64,000 nt of DNA, taken from contig MU854456.1 in assembly GCA_033296685.1 (NCBI GenBank), positions 1 to 64,000 on the forward strand, given 5' to 3'. This DNA is from Parachaetomium inaequale (Eukaryota; Ascomycota; Sordariomycetes; Sordariales; Chaetomiaceae). Both the position numbers and the translations under genes were made by a program. Every line of letters begins with the position of its first letter. The stretch's first letter is position 1. Positions 54,420 through 64,000 of the stretch are shown in pieces. A model generated the notes under the pieces. That model worked only from the letters and a program-made list of their open reading frames with translations, made no database searches and was not told the origin of the DNA.

Positions 54420-56246
54420 ATGGCAATGACTACATCCATGACGCGCTCGCGCCGAGCGGACGGCCTCCATCTGCCGACGCCCAAAATCGCCAACGGCCAT
54501 CGCCTGCTCGCCAACGCGAAGGACCCCTATGCACCCCGCCCGAAGCGCCAGCTCGACGCTGCCGACCGCGACCGGGACTTCGACAGCATCGTAGCCAAGA
54601 AGGCCAGATTCACCACGGGAATTGCCGTCGAGATCCCGGCGAGGCCGTCGCTGCATGCCCGGTTCGCAAAGGACGCCGCCGACGCGAAACCAGCGCCTGC
54701 GCCCCCGAAGCCCGCCATCGCGGCCCCTAAAGCTCCGCCGAGTCATCGCGCCCCTCCCGCCAATGGCCCCAGGACCGCCCCTGGCAGCGCCCAGCAGCAG
54801 CCAGCCCTCACAAAACACCAGGAGAAGGTCGCCAATGGGTTGAAGCACGAGCTCAACAGATTGAAGCCCAATGCGGCCGACACCAAGGACCAGGGCCGGA
54901 AGCTCCGGTCGCAGGAGGCCACCCGCTTCAAGAGCGAGCTGTCGGCATACTTTCCCGAGTACGATGAAGTCATCGGCAACGACCCGAAGGAGACGCGTAG
55001 GTCATCTTCGATCACTCACCACACCTGTGTTGGTATCAATCAATTGCTAACCACTGCCACGTCCACAGACCTTCTCAACATCGACACGCCCATCATAATC
55101 ACGCCAGACCCGTCCCCACCAAACAACACCGACACATCCACCCAACAACTACAACAACAACAACAACAACAACACCACCACCAACCACCCCACCCCACCC
55201 CAACCTACCCGATCCGCAGCTACGGCGATGCCCTCTACACGGACCTCTTCGACGCCCAACGCATCGACTTCAGCTTCCTCGACAACAACAAACCGCACCC
55301 TCCCGCGCCCCACCCCACACAACTCTCCAAACCCATCAACAACCCGCCCCCCCAAAAACCCACCCCGCCGCCCTCCGACCCCCTCCCCGACACGCTCTTC
55401 TCCCCAGCCCACCGCAAGGCCGAGCGCCTAGAGCGCTCGATCCGCAACACGGAGAAGGGCCGCGCCCAGCATGAGAAGGACCAGATCATCCGGCTGCTGG
55501 ACGGCCTGCAGGGGCACGACTGGCTGCGCGTGATGGGGGTCAGCGGCATCACCGAGGGCAAGAAGCGGGCGTTTGAGCCCGCCCGGGAGCACTTCATCCG
55601 GGGGTGCGAGGGGATCCTGGGCAAGTTTCGGCGGTGGGCGAGGGAGGAGAAGAGGAGGCGGGTGGAGATGTTGGAGAGGAGGGCGGTGGTTAATGAGGAG
55701 GATGAGGAGGGGGAGTCTGAGGGGGGTGATGGGGAGGGGAGTGAGGAGGAAGATGGGGGGAGGGAGGTGGGGGGTTGTGGTGAGACGCTGGATGAGGAGG
55801 AGGAGGAGGGTGGGGATGTCGAGGGTGAACCGCCTGATGAGAGCGACGTCGACGCGTCGATCGCGAAGCAGCTCCGTGAGGAGGCGCTCGCGGCCGCGGC
55901 GAAAAAGAAGAGGGGTAAGGCGGCGACCACGAAACGGGCCACGACGACGGCACGAGGCAAGGCCGCAGCAGCAGCAGCAGCGCCGCCACTGCCGCCGCAA
56001 CCCGCGGAATCCGAGGAAGCGGTAGAACCCCCGAGGGAGTTCACGTCGTTCTTCTCGAAGCGCTATCAGCGCGAGGCGGCGCTGAGCAAGAACCGCCGGA
56101 AGGGCCGCAAGGCGCTGGCGTGGGGCCAGCCCGTCCCCGAGATGGCCGAGGCCGAGTTCGAGCTGCCTTTTGAGCTGCGTGATGAAGACACCCTGCGCTC
56201 GCACGCGCGGAAAAAGAGGAGGGATAAGAGAGTACGGAGTACTTGA
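54420..56246 (+). CDS. SAS4-domain (something about silencing) chromatin protein
   Basis: Two exons, 54420-54996 and 55069-56246, with a 72-bp intron that is a multiple of three and lacks stops (GTAGGT...CACAG, branch GCTAAC); 584 aa. The N-terminal region is basic and Ala/Pro-rich. The central domain, about residues 285-390, reads PDTLFSPAHRKAERLERSIRNTEKGRAQHEKDQIIRLL, then GLQGHDWLRVMGVSGITEGKK and FIRGCEGILGKFRRWAREEKRRR, which I match to the fungal SAS4 domain. This is associated with MYST-type histone acetyltransferase and silencing complexes in yeast, and the role here is by analogy. A polyGln/His stretch (about residues 210-220) precedes it, and an acidic run (EEDEEGESEGGDGEGSEEE) and Lys-rich segment follow. 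The start ATG is the first in frame; the upstream open frame begins with TTG only. Confidence 0.72.
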   Translation: MAMTTSMTRSRRADGLHLPTPKIANGHRLLANAKDPYAPRPKRQLDAADRDRDFDSIVAKKARFTTGIAVEIPARPSLHARFAKDAADAKPAPAPPKPAIAAPKAPPSHRAPPANGPRTAPGSAQQQPALTKHQEKVANGLKHELNRLKPNAADTKDQGRKLRSQEATRFKSELSAYFPEYDEVIGNDPKETRRSSSITHHTCVGINQLLTTATSTDLLNIDTPIIITPDPSPPNNTDTSTQQLQQQQQQQHHHQPPHPTPTYPIRSYGDALYTDLFDAQRIDFSFLDNNKPHPPAPHPTQLSKPINNPPPQKPTPPPSDPLPDTLFSPAHRKAERLERSIRNTEKGRAQHEKDQIIRLLDGLQGHDWLRVMGVSGITEGKKRAFEPAREHFIRGCEGILGKFRRWAREEKRRRVEMLERRAVVNEEDEEGESEGGDGEGSEEEDGGREVGGCGETLDEEEEEGGDVEGEPPDESDVDASIAKQLREEALAAAAKKKRGKAATTKRATTTARGKAAAAAAAPPLPPQPAESEEAVEPPREFTSFFSKRYQREAALSKNRRKGRKALAWGQPVPEMAEAEFELPFELRDEDTLRSHARKKRRDKRVRST

Positions 56247-57240
56247 GGGGTGGTTGTTTGTTCATCGGTGGAATCTTTCCGAGCTGGCATCTGGGACGGG
56301 GTAGCGGGTTATTGTTTTTTTTGAGGAGGGACGGCCCTCGAGGGTGTCTATCAATCATAGCGGGTTGCTTGTGAAGGGGGACGGTGTCCATCCATTGCAT
56401 TGCATTGTTTGAACCAGACTGCTGGTCAAGGAGTTTGACTTGCTAGGTAGTCTTGCTAGGCTTGCCGTAGTAGGGAAACAAAATAGTAAAGACGGTGTCC
56501 ATAATTTGTGGCAATTTGGCTCTCGAGGTGGTGTGAAGGAGGGAAGAGATGACAGAACTGTGTGACGAAGCGGTGCTCTGCTTTTGACACGGCTTTTCTT
56601 GGCACGGCGGCATGTTCCGTGGGCACACACACCACGTGTGCCGTGACTTGACGTCGTTTGGCGTCGGGGAACTACATGTAGTTAGGTAGTTAAGTAGGAG
56701 CTGAGTGGTAGCCAGTGACTTGGCCTTCTTCGACTCTCTCTCTCTCCTTGAAGACTGACATGTGTTTTAGTGACAGGGGAGGTTTGCCTCGCTACTCACG
56801 CCCTTGTCCCCCTACTTGTATAGCTTGTTCCTGCCCCTTAACGGTGTCTGCTCTCTGAGTTTCTTGCGTTTGCATCATTGCCTTTCCACCTTGAAGTTCT
56901 CCTTTCTGTATACCGTGTGAAATTCATTCCCTTTCATACCTTACCATTCAAGGGTGGGGCGGGCTCCTTCCTCCCCCTGAGCACGTTTTGTCTCTCCTTT
57001 AGTTACCTCTTCCTTGTCAAGACCCGTCTCCTGACGCGTTTGTTCCTAGATAGCATGCCGGCTGCCGATAAGCCGATTGGGGTTGAACACGTCTCCTCCG
57101 TTTGCGCGCGGCAAAGGAACAACTCCCGCCTTGAGTTCTCTTCTGGAAAGCCCATTACCCCAAGTCTCTAGGCTTCTTCTTCCTCTCTTCATCCCATACC
57201 AAACAGAAACACAACGGCATGTCTTGACCACATTGTTAAG
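56247..57240. other. Intergenic
   Basis: No gene seen. CT-rich stretches at about 56736-56750 and 56985-57010 probably belong to the leader of the next gene. Confidence 0.5.
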
Positions 57241-58567
57241 ATGAGTGACGAGAAACTCCAGGTAATAAACCTGGGCTCCCCATCTTAATCATTCATTCAC
57301 CGCTAACCCCCGCAGTGCGCTGTCTGCTTGGACGGCTTCGAGGAGGGCGCCCACCCAGTTTGCCGCAACCGCCGTAAGTCAAATTCGTGTTCTTTCTTTA
57401 CCTGACGGCTCTCAATGGCCCCCGATGGGTTCCCTGAGACAGCGCCCATGCTCCCGATACCCCTACCGATTGGGTGAGGAATTGCTGACACCGTCAACCA
57501 GACGCCTGGTGCCGCGCCTGCGTCCTCGCCTCAGTCGAGACGGCGGCACGCAGCATTACCGACGCCTCGTGCATGCCGCCGCGCTGCTGCGGCGACCTGG
57601 TGCTGCCGGCCGACGGCATTTTCGACTGGCACCAGCACCCCGTCCTGCGCCTGCTCGGCCCGGACGCCCGTGCTTCCTAGGAGGAAGCCGCGCGCCGGTT
57701 CCGGGCCATGCACGAGGTGCGTGGCGTGTATGTTGATCGGGCTGTTATTCGGGCGGCGAGGCACGCGAGGGGCAGGAATATCTTTCAGTTCTGTCCGAGG
57801 TGTAAGCGGTTGGTTATGGTAGGTCAGAGTCCACATTTTCTTTCTCTTTCTTTGAGGCCAGAGATGGCCCCGATGGCTCGCCAGCTAGTGCTCTGCTCTT
57901 GACCTGCTTTTGACCTGCTCCGACACCCGACTAGGAATGAATCGGCTGACATTGTTGGGCAGAGATCAGGCGGGTGTAACCACATGGTGTAAGTGAAGGC
58001 CTCCCCTCGTTTCTTGCCCAGGACACTTGCTGAAACCCTCGCAGCTGTCTCTGCGGGCACGAGTTCTGCATCATTTGCGCCAAGCACTGGCCCCCGTCTC
58101 ACGAGGATTCCGAGGGCCGCCAGCCGCTCTGCCACCCTTTTTACGGCTGTGAGGACCAGCACGTCCTGCAGATCCCGCCCGAGGTGCAAGCTCGCCTCGA
58201 CGAAGAAGAGAACCAGCCGCCCGCCGCAGTAGGACCCCCTCTTCACCCCTTGCCCGCTATCAGAATACACGAGAAACTGATGAACCCTTCCCTGCCCCAA
58301 CAGTTTGCCGACGAGACCGCGAAGGGCATCCTCTGCAACCACGAGTCCGATATGCTGTACACGCTGAGACTGCGCCGCGATCTCGAGGAGGAGGAGCGAA
58401 ACCGGGCGAGATGCGATGTCTGCGGCAAGACCTTCCGGGCGTTTCTGCTGCAGTGCATTGCGTGCAGGACGCTGTTGTGTCTGGGCTGCCGGGATTTGCT
58501 CTGGTATGAGCAGGTGGATGATGTGGCTGACGCGTTCAAGGAGCTTGATATTGGAAAAGAGGAGTGA
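57241..58567 (+). pseudogene. RBR-type zinc-finger gene with an in-frame TAG (possible pseudogene)
   Basis: Six exons inferred: 57241-57261, 57316-57373, 57502-57818, 57963-57988, 58045-58228 and 58304-58567, 290 codons. RING1 (CAVCLDGFEEGAHPVCRNR-HAWCRAC...PPRCC), an IBR-like linker (FQFCPRCKRLVM) and RING2 (GGCNHMV-CLCGHEFCIICAKHW) are rebuilt by GTAAGT donors and CAG acceptors. A C-terminal zinc segment (CDVCGKTF...CIACRTLLCLGC) follows. Codon 86 is TAG (57678-57680) inside exon 3, in protein-like text (LLGPDARAS-stop-EEAARRF). It would be CAG before a C-to-T change at CpA, the RIP type of mutation. An alternative is an 81-bp intron (57600-57680, GTGCTG...CTAG), which keeps frame but removes sequence that fits the family. 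The 75-bp intron 58229-58303 is also stop-free and in frame. Confidence 0.72.
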
Positions 58568-58816
58568 GTGGTTGACCGGGCACGGGTGGAACCAGGCCAT
58601 TTGGGGGTTGGAAGGGGGAGCGCTGGGTTTCCGTGGCTGGAGCTACATTTTCCTAGCATGTTTTGCCAGAGTTGAGGTGATGGGAAGGCCAAGGTATTGT
58701 CAAGTTGAGACATGGGTGGCAGCCTGGCTTGCATCGAGCAGGAAGAAGCAGTTGAGTGTACAGTTGAACCCTTGTTTGTTGTAGTGCGGGACTCTTGACA
58801 TTTTTCCCCCTGCCTT
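58568..58816. other. Intergenic
   Basis: Short gap before repeat copy B. No gene seen. Confidence 0.5.
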
Positions 58817-59020
58817 TAAAGTTAGAAAAGATGGAAAATGAAAAAGGAAAGTAATGGAAATGAGAAGGGAAAGGGAAAGGATATATCTCTCTCTCCCTCT
58901 TTCTCTTTTCCAAGAAAAAACAGGTATCGTTCTGACGATTAGAACCTTGAGCGAGACCGATCCCCTTCTCCAAGGTCAGGCGCTAACGAACAAACAAGCG
59001 GGCGACTGCATTCTTCAACT
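58817..59020 (+). repeat. Dispersed repeat, copy B
   Basis: Matches copy A at 1861-2053 in block order: purine-rich tract with GGAAAGTAATGGAAA (copy A has AGAAAGTAATAGAAAA), C/T-rich tract, then TATCGTTCTGACG at 58925-58937, AAGGTCAGGCGCTAACGAA at 58972-58990, ACAAACAAG and GACTGCATTCTTC. About 32 extra bases (ATTAGAACCTTGAGCGAGAC...) separate the two conserved blocks here. This copy is little mutated compared with the DNA left of copy A. No reverse-transcriptase-like coding DNA adjoins it, so it is a solo or truncated copy. Confidence 0.7.
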
Positions 59021-59959
59021 CGGATATGAACCATGATAGCATGCGGAGTCTCGTAGTCGTCGTCTGGTGCTCTGTCGGTCGATGGATACACAAGGTAGCT
59101 TTCGTATATGGGAATCATACATTAGATGCCCTCTGGATAGCCTTCAGACGGCTTGTAACTTGGGAGAGTGGCCACACTCCCGAGTCCAGACAAATCCATG
59201 TGCCGAGACAGATCGAGGTCGAATCGGATTTTGGAATCGATTTGTGCTTCCAAGACCCTGGGGAAGTGGGTCTGCCTCCACGAGCTCGGCCCCAAACTTA
59301 AATAGTACAGCCCCCTGTCCTCAGGCCGGCTAAACTCCGGCTGCAAGTCCTGGGCACGGTCTTCCCCGGCCATCGTCACCTGCTCTCGATTTCATCGCGT
59401 CTCGCAAAGGGCGGGCCACTGTCCATCTTCGCCATCCACGAATTATTTACTTGCCCAACCAGCTATTGTTCTGGCAACCCGACTTTCCCTTATTGAGCCA
59501 CGCCCGCACTGCCCTTGCTGGAGGGCGGCGGCGACAGGTTCCGTGTGACGCCAGCTTCGTGCGCTCGTGCTCTACTCTACACCACCTGTGAGGTGTCCTG
59601 CACTGCTCTCTGTGTGCCCGCTGCTGTCAAGCTCCTTTGCTGCGCAGCTGCCTCTCATTCCTGCCAGGCTTTTGCCATCGCCTTCTCCTCGCCCCGAACC
59701 ATTTTCCCGCAGCCTCGAGGCGCGCCCGTCAGCTGCCAGGCCCGACACCAAACCCGACCGAGTCCGCCATTTTCGGCTTCCGCAGCTCCCCGCGCAACCC
59801 GAGTTTTCTGCCATGACCACGTGAACGCGCCGACTTTTCGAGCCTCGAAAGGCAGGCCGACCGACCGACCGATTCCCTCGTCTTCCCCTCACAAAATCGG
59901 CCATTTCCACCTCTACGACTTCGCCCAACACCACATAACGCGGCACCGTTACCTTCAAA
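59021..59959. other. Intergenic; promoter of TAF2
   Basis: No gene seen. A TTAAATAG motif (about 59297-59304) precedes CAGCCCCCTGTCC. A C/T-rich leader lies just upstream of the ATG at 59960. Confidence 0.45.
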
Positions 59960-62900
59960 ATGCCGGGCATAGTCGAGAGCGAGATTGCGGGCGAGCCCGG
60001 CGTAGCACCCGAGCTGCCCGTCGGAGCTGAGCCCTTTGTGATCATCAAACAGGACGTCGAACTCGAAGTCAATTTCCGCGAGAAGAGCGTTAGCGGCGTG
60101 TCGACCATCCATCTCTTCACGATAAACCCGGACCTCGACGAGATCTGGCTCGACGCGCGGCAGTGCGAGATTGACGTTAAGAATGTAACCGTGGATGGAT
60201 TCAAGACGACGGCTGCCTTCTCCGACCCGTACGATCTGGCGCGAACCCCGCCTCAAATGCAAATCGGCGCAGCACAGCACCACATCGTGAAGCGGCGGAT
60301 GGCTTCCCTCAGGCCTGCGCGGCGGCCCGAGGTGCCTAACAAGGACCGAGAGATGCTCCCCTGCTGCGTCCCGGCCGATCGTGCTGTCAAAGTGTCCCTG
60401 CGCCCTGATGGCATGTTCAAGGACGAGCCTCGCCGGACCCTCAAGATCAAGACGTTGAAAGCCGCCAAAGACGCCCCGCTCGACAGGCCCGACCCGAATG
60501 ACGAGAAGAATGGGATTAAGATCTCCATTCCTTTCCGCTCAAAGAATATCCGCGACGGCCTGCACTTTGTTGGCGTGGACGAGGGCGACATGAGATACCC
60601 CCACGTTTACACCCGTCACTCGCTCGAGCCGGGAACCGCCTCCTGCATTTTCCCTTGTGTGGACGACCCGGGATCGAGACACCCGTGGAAGCTCTCGATC
60701 AAATGTCCGAGGACTCTAGGGGACGTGTTTGCGCAGCCTTTGGCCACACAGCAACCGGCTGCTCAGAGTCCAAGTGGCAGCCGGAAGAGAAAGCACGGAG
60801 AGCCCTATCCCACGCCTTCGGTTTCGCCGCCGCCGCTCGTTGAGCAGGACAAGCTCATGGAGATGACGGTCGTGTGCTCGGGCAACCTCGCGGGGGAGCA
60901 GATCGACCCGGAGGACGACAAGAAGAAGGTCATGACTTTTGAATCGCAGCTCTCGGCGGCTCAGCACATTGCGTTTGCCATTGGCCCCTTTGAGCATATC
61001 CAACTGTGGTCCGAGTTCCGGACAGAGGAGGCAGACGAGAAGCTCGGAGCCAACGCGGCCAAGATTCACGCCTACTGCCTCCCGAATCGGGCTCACGACG
61101 TGCGCAACACCTGCGCTCCCATCGTCGCCGCGGCCGACTTCTTTGCCCCAGAGTTTGGCCGCTATCCCTTCGAAAGCTACAAGGTCTGCTTTGTCGACGA
61201 CATGGTTTCGGATACCGCGGCGGCAACGTCAATGTCGCTCTGCAGCACCAGGCTGCTCTACCCGGATGGCATCATCGACCCCGAGATCGACGCCACAAGA
61301 ACGCTGGTGCACGCCTTGGCGAGCCAGTACTTTGGCGTCCACATCGTCCCAAACCAGCGCTCAGACAGCTGGCTTATTGTTGGCATCCAGTGGTTCATGA
61401 CGGACTTGTTCTTGAAGAGCCTCTGCGGCAACAACTGGTACAGGTTCCACCTCAAGACATTATCGGACAAGCTGGTTGAGGTCGACGTCCATCGGCCGAC
61501 CCTCCACGACCTCGGCGAGTATCTGCACATCGGGGACTTTGAGCTGGACTTTATGTCCCTCAAGGCGCCCCTGGTTCTCTTCATCCTCGACCAGCGCATG
61601 TCCAAGATCCCCGGCTCGATGGGCATCGTCCGCGTCATCTCGCAGATTGTTTCCAATGCGAACATCAATGCCACAATTACCAGCACTTCGCTCTCGGATG
61701 CCGACTTCCGGCGAGCCTGCGAGAAGAAGAGCCAGTACCGGCCTGACGAGCTGTGGCAACAGTGGGTGCACAGCGCCGGCTGCCCAAAGCTCCTCATCAA
61801 GCAGCGCTTCAACAAGAAGAACCTCAATGTCGACATCTCCATCGCGCAGACGCAGACCAAGGACAACGGGCCGAAGGCTATCACCAAGGACGAGTTCTTG
61901 GAGCTGCTGCTGGAGGAGTTGCATGATGTGTGGGCTGGCACGGTGCCCAAGCTCTTCACTGGTCCCTTCACCGTCCGAATCCATGAAGCCGATGGTACAC
62001 CCTATGAGCACTACCTCTCTATCACGGATAAGGACAAGATGGCCACCACCCTTCAAATCGCCTACAATACCAAGTACAAGCGGATGAAGCGGACGAAGAA
62101 GGCCACAGCGGCTGCTGCCAACAGCGCTGCCGACAAACATGACATCCAGGAGGATGACATCGTCTATTTTAATATGCTGGGCGATGTGCTCATGACTCCA
62201 CGGGACGTCGAGAACTGGGGTCTCCAAGATTGGTCCGACAGCGTGCAAACAGCCATGGATCAGGAATCCTACGAGTGGATCCGGCTCGATTGCAACTTTG
62301 AGTGGCTGTGCGAGATGGTGACCGACATGCCTGGCTACATGTACCTCGCCCAGTTGCAGCAGGACAGGGACGTGGTTGCACATCAAGATGCCATGCTGTT
62401 CTTCCAGCGCGGCAAGCGACATGGCGTGGCCTCGACGGTTGAGACGCGGACGGCCATGGACCGCCGCTACTTCCACGGCATTCGCACCATGGCCATCGAG
62501 GACCTCCCGAAGCAGGCTGACCCGGACCTCAACTACATCGGCACGGCCCAGCTGATCTTGACCTTCCGGCACTTCTTCTGCGACCGCATGGTTGGCAAGA
62601 ACGGCAATGTCACCTTTCCCCCAGTGCCGAACGATTTCGCCGACAAGGCCCAGTACTCGATCCAGTGTGCTCTTCCAGCCGCCATTGCACGCACCAGGGA
62701 GAATGGCCGCTGCTCGCGTCAGGCGCGTAACTTCCTGTTGGATTTGATCCTCTTCAATGATAACTCGGATAACGAGTACTCGGATCAGTTCTACATCGCG
62801 AAGCTTCTCGAGGCTCTCACGACCTCGGTCATCCCCGACAAGTGGGAGAGCGAAAGGGACCTCTTCTCGAGCCTGAGGACCGACGAGGACGACGACAGGG

Positions 62901-64000
62901 AACTAAAGGGGTTCATCGAGAAGACGATCGAGGAGATCGACAAGTACCGCCGCATGGACGAGTGGACATCAACCTACCAAAACATCTGGACGACGACTGC
63001 ACTGCACTGCAAGATGCGCCTGATGAAGGCCAACGTCATCCGAGTTGCGCCGCTCGAGTTTGTCAGGTACCTACAGGACGGCAACCTCGATCTCATCAGG
63101 ATCAAGGCGTTCGAGTGCCTCGTCGAGCTTGGGTTACTCGCGAAGGCGCCGATTATGATGCTGCTCCTCGCAAACGTGAGCACTGATCCTTCGCCCTTCG
63201 TCCGCGATCGCCTCTTCAAGATATTCTGCAAGGGCATGGCGGCTGTCGCCTTGGGCGAGAGCAAGGCCGCCCAGCTCGAGCCGGAAGTGGCTGTTGACGA
63301 CATCGGTTTGGTCGTCGAGCAGGGCGAGGCTGAGATCCAACAGAGACAGCTCGCCGCTACTCGAAACCAGAGCATCCAGTCAGCTCTTGGGGCATTGAAG
63401 GAGGAGTTGAAAGGCAACACCGACCTGCAGGATGCCATGTGGAGTGCCATGGAGTCGCCGTCCATCAGCGTCAAGGAGAAGTTCCAGCTGTTGGCGATCT
63501 GCTCGGCCATGTTCGAGGCTGAAGATTCCTTGCTCATGACATTCAACTATCCCAAGATCTGGAAATGCACAAGGGAGCCTATTGTTGAAGGACCGTTTAC
63601 GCCTCAGAAGCCGAACGCCAAGAAGCGGTGTGTCATCAAGTTCACAACACATTACCGCTACCACCCACGGCACAAGCTCCTGATAGACTCAGCGCCGCCG
63701 AAGGAGTGGGAGGCCGAGCCTTCCGAGGTCGTCAAGGTTCCGGAGGTCAAGAAGATCAAGCTCAGCACCAAGTCGTCCTTCAGTGGCCCTTCCACCAATG
63801 GCCCGCCTGCACCGGTCCCTCATGTTCGCAAGGACTCCATCTCTGTCACAGTGCCCCGGCCGGCCGTGTCGGCGGCGGCTGGGTTGGCCTCGTCGCTGGA
63901 CTCTATCTCGGTCCAGCCCCTCGCCCGGCTGTCCACGCCTTTGGCCGGGTCGCCTCAACCGCCTGCCGTGGTATACAGTCAACCGCTCAATGGCGCAGCC
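59960..64000 (+). CDS. TAF2: Transcription initiation factor TFIID subunit 2 (TAF2), 3' end cut off
   Basis: First 1347 codons in one open exon; the stop lies beyond the window. TAF2 is the large TFIID subunit that contacts initiator DNA with TAF1. The M1-aminopeptidase-like fold is recognisable: N-terminal beta region (QDVELEVNFREKSVSGVSTIHLFT, IWLDARQCEIDVKNVTVDG), CIFPCVDDP, HIAFAIGPFEHIQLWSE, YPFESYKVCFVDDM and then TLVHALASQYFGVHIVP. In peptidases that last region is HExxH; here it is His451-Ala452-Leu453-Ala454-Ser455, so the zinc site is lost, as in known TAF2. Further conserved text includes SWLIVGIQWFMTDLFLK and EWIRLDCNFEWLCE. The distal Ser/Pro-rich tail begins at about residue 1260. 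The start MPGIVESEIAG is preceded by CAAA. Confidence 0.93.
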   Translation, partial: MPGIVESEIAGEPGVAPELPVGAEPFVIIKQDVELEVNFREKSVSGVSTIHLFTINPDLDEIWLDARQCEIDVKNVTVDGFKTTAAFSDPYDLARTPPQMQIGAAQHHIVKRRMASLRPARRPEVPNKDREMLPCCVPADRAVKVSLRPDGMFKDEPRRTLKIKTLKAAKDAPLDRPDPNDEKNGIKISIPFRSKNIRDGLHFVGVDEGDMRYPHVYTRHSLEPGTASCIFPCVDDPGSRHPWKLSIKCPRTLGDVFAQPLATQQPAAQSPSGSRKRKHGEPYPTPSVSPPPLVEQDKLMEMTVVCSGNLAGEQIDPEDDKKKVMTFESQLSAAQHIAFAIGPFEHIQLWSEFRTEEADEKLGANAAKIHAYCLPNRAHDVRNTCAPIVAAADFFAPEFGRYPFESYKVCFVDDMVSDTAAATSMSLCSTRLLYPDGIIDPEIDATRTLVHALASQYFGVHIVPNQRSDSWLIVGIQWFMTDLFLKSLCGNNWYRFHLKTLSDKLVEVDVHRPTLHDLGEYLHIGDFELDFMSLKAPLVLFILDQRMSKIPGSMGIVRVISQIVSNANINATITSTSLSDADFRRACEKKSQYRPDELWQQWVHSAGCPKLLIKQRFNKKNLNVDISIAQTQTKDNGPKAITKDEFLELLLEELHDVWAGTVPKLFTGPFTVRIHEADGTPYEHYLSITDKDKMATTLQIAYNTKYKRMKRTKKATAAAANSAADKHDIQEDDIVYFNMLGDVLMTPRDVENWGLQDWSDSVQTAMDQESYEWIRLDCNFEWLCEMVTDMPGYMYLAQLQQDRDVVAHQDAMLFFQRGKRHGVASTVETRTAMDRRYFHGIRTMAIEDLPKQADPDLNYIGTAQLILTFRHFFCDRMVGKNGNVTFPPVPNDFADKAQYSIQCALPAAIARTRENGRCSRQARNFLLDLILFNDNSDNEYSDQFYIAKLLEALTTSVIPDKWESERDLFSSLRTDEDDDRELKGFIEKTIEEIDKYRRMDEWTSTYQNIWTTTALHCKMRLMKANVIRVAPLEFVRYLQDGNLDLIRIKAFECLVELGLLAKAPIMMLLLANVSTDPSPFVRDRLFKIFCKGMAAVALGESKAAQLEPEVAVDDIGLVVEQGEAEIQQRQLAATRNQSIQSALGALKEELKGNTDLQDAMWSAMESPSISVKEKFQLLAICSAMFEAEDSLLMTFNYPKIWKCTREPIVEGPFTPQKPNAKKRCVIKFTTHYRYHPRHKLLIDSAPPKEWEAEPSEVVKVPEVKKIKLSTKSSFSGPSTNGPPAPVPHVRKDSISVTVPRPAVSAAAGLASSLDSISVQPLARLSTPLAGSPQPPAVVYSQPLNGAA

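Overview
This window comes from a filamentous ascomycete (Pezizomycotina). The gene set, the short introns with CTAAC/CTGAC branch sites (about 50-70 nt), the GC-rich coding DNA and the heavily RIP-like AT-rich tract at the left edge suggest a Sordariomycete, probably Sordariales/Chaetomiaceae. That last placement is inference. I find 22 protein-coding genes on both strands. One is cut by the right edge and one carries an in-frame stop. I see no tRNA, rRNA, CRISPR array or bacterial-type operon.

Left edge (1-2050): a degraded transposable element with extreme TpA enrichment, ending in a purine-rich tract plus a 'TATCGTTCTGACG ... AAGGTCAGGCGCTAACGAA' block. The same block recurs at 58.8-59.0 kb. 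From 2.7 to 12.3 kb lie an old-yellow-enzyme oxidoreductase, pyroglutamyl peptidase I, a GPI-type CFEM protein, a family-17 glycosyltransferase, riboflavin synthase and MUS81. From 13 to 22.4 kb lie phosphoacetylglucosamine mutase (with a 156-codon in-frame open stretch after its stop), arginine methyltransferase PRMT1/HMT1, MOB2 and a family X DNA polymerase.

From 24 to 46 kb lie an uncharacterised 579-aa protein with about 4.1 kb of gene-free DNA upstream, a 1313-aa VPS9-ankyrin-PX-BAR protein resembling yeast Vrl1, the Obg-like ATPase OLA1/YchF, a PPPDE/DeSI isopeptidase, a membrane-anchored 3-beta-HSD-like reductase, a secreted DUF7707-type protein, an unknown 374-aa protein and an RBR-type ubiquitin ligase. 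From 49 to 64 kb lie a 1145-aa coiled-coil protein, a SAS4-domain protein, a second RBR-type gene interrupted by TAG, repeat copy B and the first 1347 codons of TAF2.

The genes are mostly housekeeping and do not form a pathway. Several pairs are divergent (MUS81/AGM1, MOB2/POL4, OLA1/DeSI, GT17/RIB5), and RIB5/MUS81 are convergent with only 91 bp between stop codons. Splice sites were assigned by hand from consensus sites, frame closure and family motifs. I did not see a convincing undescribed system. The best leads are the post-stop open frame of AGM1, the interrupted RBR gene next to the repeat, the Vrl1-like protein and the paired repeat blocks.
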